DNA from: Emticicia oligotrophica DSM 17448
Lineage (GTDB): Bacteria; Bacteroidota; Bacteroidia; Cytophagales; Spirosomataceae
Assembly: GCF_000263195.1 (NCBI RefSeq)
Contig: NC_018748.1
Span: 1,054,001 to 1,118,000, forward strand
Length of the DNA: 64,000 nt
Direction of reading: 5' to 3'
Shown here: piece after piece, positions 63,561 through 64,000 of the stretch
How positions within the stretch are numbered: the stretch's first letter is position 1
Layout of the letters: each line of letters opens with the position of its first letter
Program-made: the position numbers and the translations under genes
Notes under the pieces: generated by a model
The model's input: the letters and a program-made list of their open reading frames with translations, nothing else
Database searches by the model: none
Told to the model about the DNA's origin: nothing

Positions 63561-64000
63561 ATGTCGAAACAAATAAACATTGCCATCGTTGGACTTGGCT
63601 TCGGAGCAGAATTTATTCCCATTTATCAGCGTCATCCAAACGCAAATATGTACGCCATTTGCCAAAGAAACGTTGAAAAACTCAATGCAATCGGTGATAC
63701 TTTTGGGGTTGATGTTCGCTATTCTGACTATGATGAATTATTAAAAGACCCAAACATTGATGCTGTACATATCAATTCGCCAATTCCGAACCACGCCGAA
63801 CAAACTTTGAAGGCTCTTTATGCAGGAAAACACGTAGCATGTACAGTTCCGATGGCAACTTCGGTGGAAGATTGCAAAGCTATTGTGAATGCTTGCCGAG
63901 AAACTGGCAAAAAATACATGATGATGGAAACTGTGGTTTATGCCCGTGAATTTTTGTTTGTGAAAGAATTATACGAAAAAGGCGAGCTTGGGAAAGTACA
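63561..64000 (+). CDS. Gfo/Idh/MocA family oxidoreductase, 3' end cut by window edge
   Basis: The visible 146 residues begin MSKQINIAIVGLGFGAEFIP, an N-terminal NAD(P)-binding Rossmann motif (GLGFGAEF), and continue with 'DAVHINSPIPNHAEQTLKAL' and 'GKHVACTVPMATSVEDCKAI', the family pattern in which 'EKP' is replaced here by 'TVP'. It probably oxidises or reduces a sugar or polyol. The C-terminal half lies outside the window. Confidence 0.9.
   Translation, partial: MSKQINIAIVGLGFGAEFIPIYQRHPNANMYAICQRNVEKLNAIGDTFGVDVRYSDYDELLKDPNIDAVHINSPIPNHAEQTLKALYAGKHVACTVPMATSVEDCKAIVNACRETGKKYMMMETVVYAREFLFVKELYEKGELGKV

Noticed and set aside
1-64000. tRNA, rRNA, CRISPR, insertion sequences or prophage
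   Set aside because: No cloverleaf-like sequence, rRNA motif, regularly spaced repeat, transposase or phage gene was recognised by reading; a dedicated scan was not possible.

Overview
The window looks like a chromosomal piece of an AT-rich member of the Bacteroidota, most likely a cytophagal (Spirosomaceae-type) bacterium. The reasons are A-rich start regions without clear Shine-Dalgarno sequences, several exported sugar-degrading enzymes, PVC-type haem-binding dehydrogenases, a DUF2264 protein, a TamB/DUF490 giant, malate:quinone oxidoreductase and many small palindromic intergenic repeats. The genus is inference. No rRNA, tRNA, CRISPR array, insertion sequence or phage gene was seen.

Layout. 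Positions 1-24,472 are mostly carbohydrate catabolism: a PIG-L deacetylase (cut by the left edge), a large lipoprotein dehydrogenase with HEAT repeats and cytochrome c, a ROK regulator, a glycosylasparaginase, a GH29 alpha-fucosidase, a DUF2264 protein and a PfkB kinase. These are followed by an epimerase, isomerase, acid-sugar dehydratase, VOC protein and 2-hydroxyacid dehydrogenase series, a second haem dehydrogenase, a hydroxypyruvate-isomerase-like protein, a DEAD-box helicase and a 729-aa glycosidase-like protein.

Positions 24,546-31,408 hold the most striking content: a lasso-peptide-like RiPP locus in two divergent arms. The leftward arm carries an HPr-kinase-like P-loop kinase, a PAPS sulfotransferase, a 44-aa precursor-like peptide, a PqqD-type B1 protein, a transglutaminase-like B2 protease and a nucleotidyltransferase. 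The rightward arm carries a 46-aa precursor-like peptide, a perfect hairpin, a Cys-cluster protein and an asparagine-synthetase-like cyclase. The two small peptides share a leader motif (KKxWIxPxME) and both end in Ala-Ser, fitting a kinase that modifies a C-terminal Ser. Only one of them has a plausible macrolactam acceptor, and no exporter is present.

Positions 31,557-45,646 are a mixed, largely housekeeping stretch: sterol-desaturase-type hydroxylase, PhzF, MtgA, TsaD, TamB, intradiol dioxygenase, pirin-like protein, DUF3817, FMN reductase, acetoacetate-decarboxylase-like protein and a DUF885 lipoprotein. Positions 45,859-50,066 carry a third haem dehydrogenase, fused to an N-terminal SGNH-hydrolase-like domain, and a ThuA-like protein. 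A CAP-domain lipoprotein and an mqo-lysR pair follow. Positions 53,825-59,521 are a complete histidine-degradation operon, hutH-hutU-hutI-hutG, interspersed with palindromic repeats. The right end has a GH20 hexosaminidase, an AraC regulator, a sugar epimerase and the start of a Gfo/Idh/MocA oxidoreductase.

How the parts may work together: the GH29, glycosylasparaginase and GH20 enzymes could strip and cleave N-linked glycans. The epimerases, isomerases and haem dehydrogenases suggest oxidation and rearrangement of sugars. Histidine and malate pathways feed central metabolism. The RiPP locus is a self-contained specialised-metabolite module.
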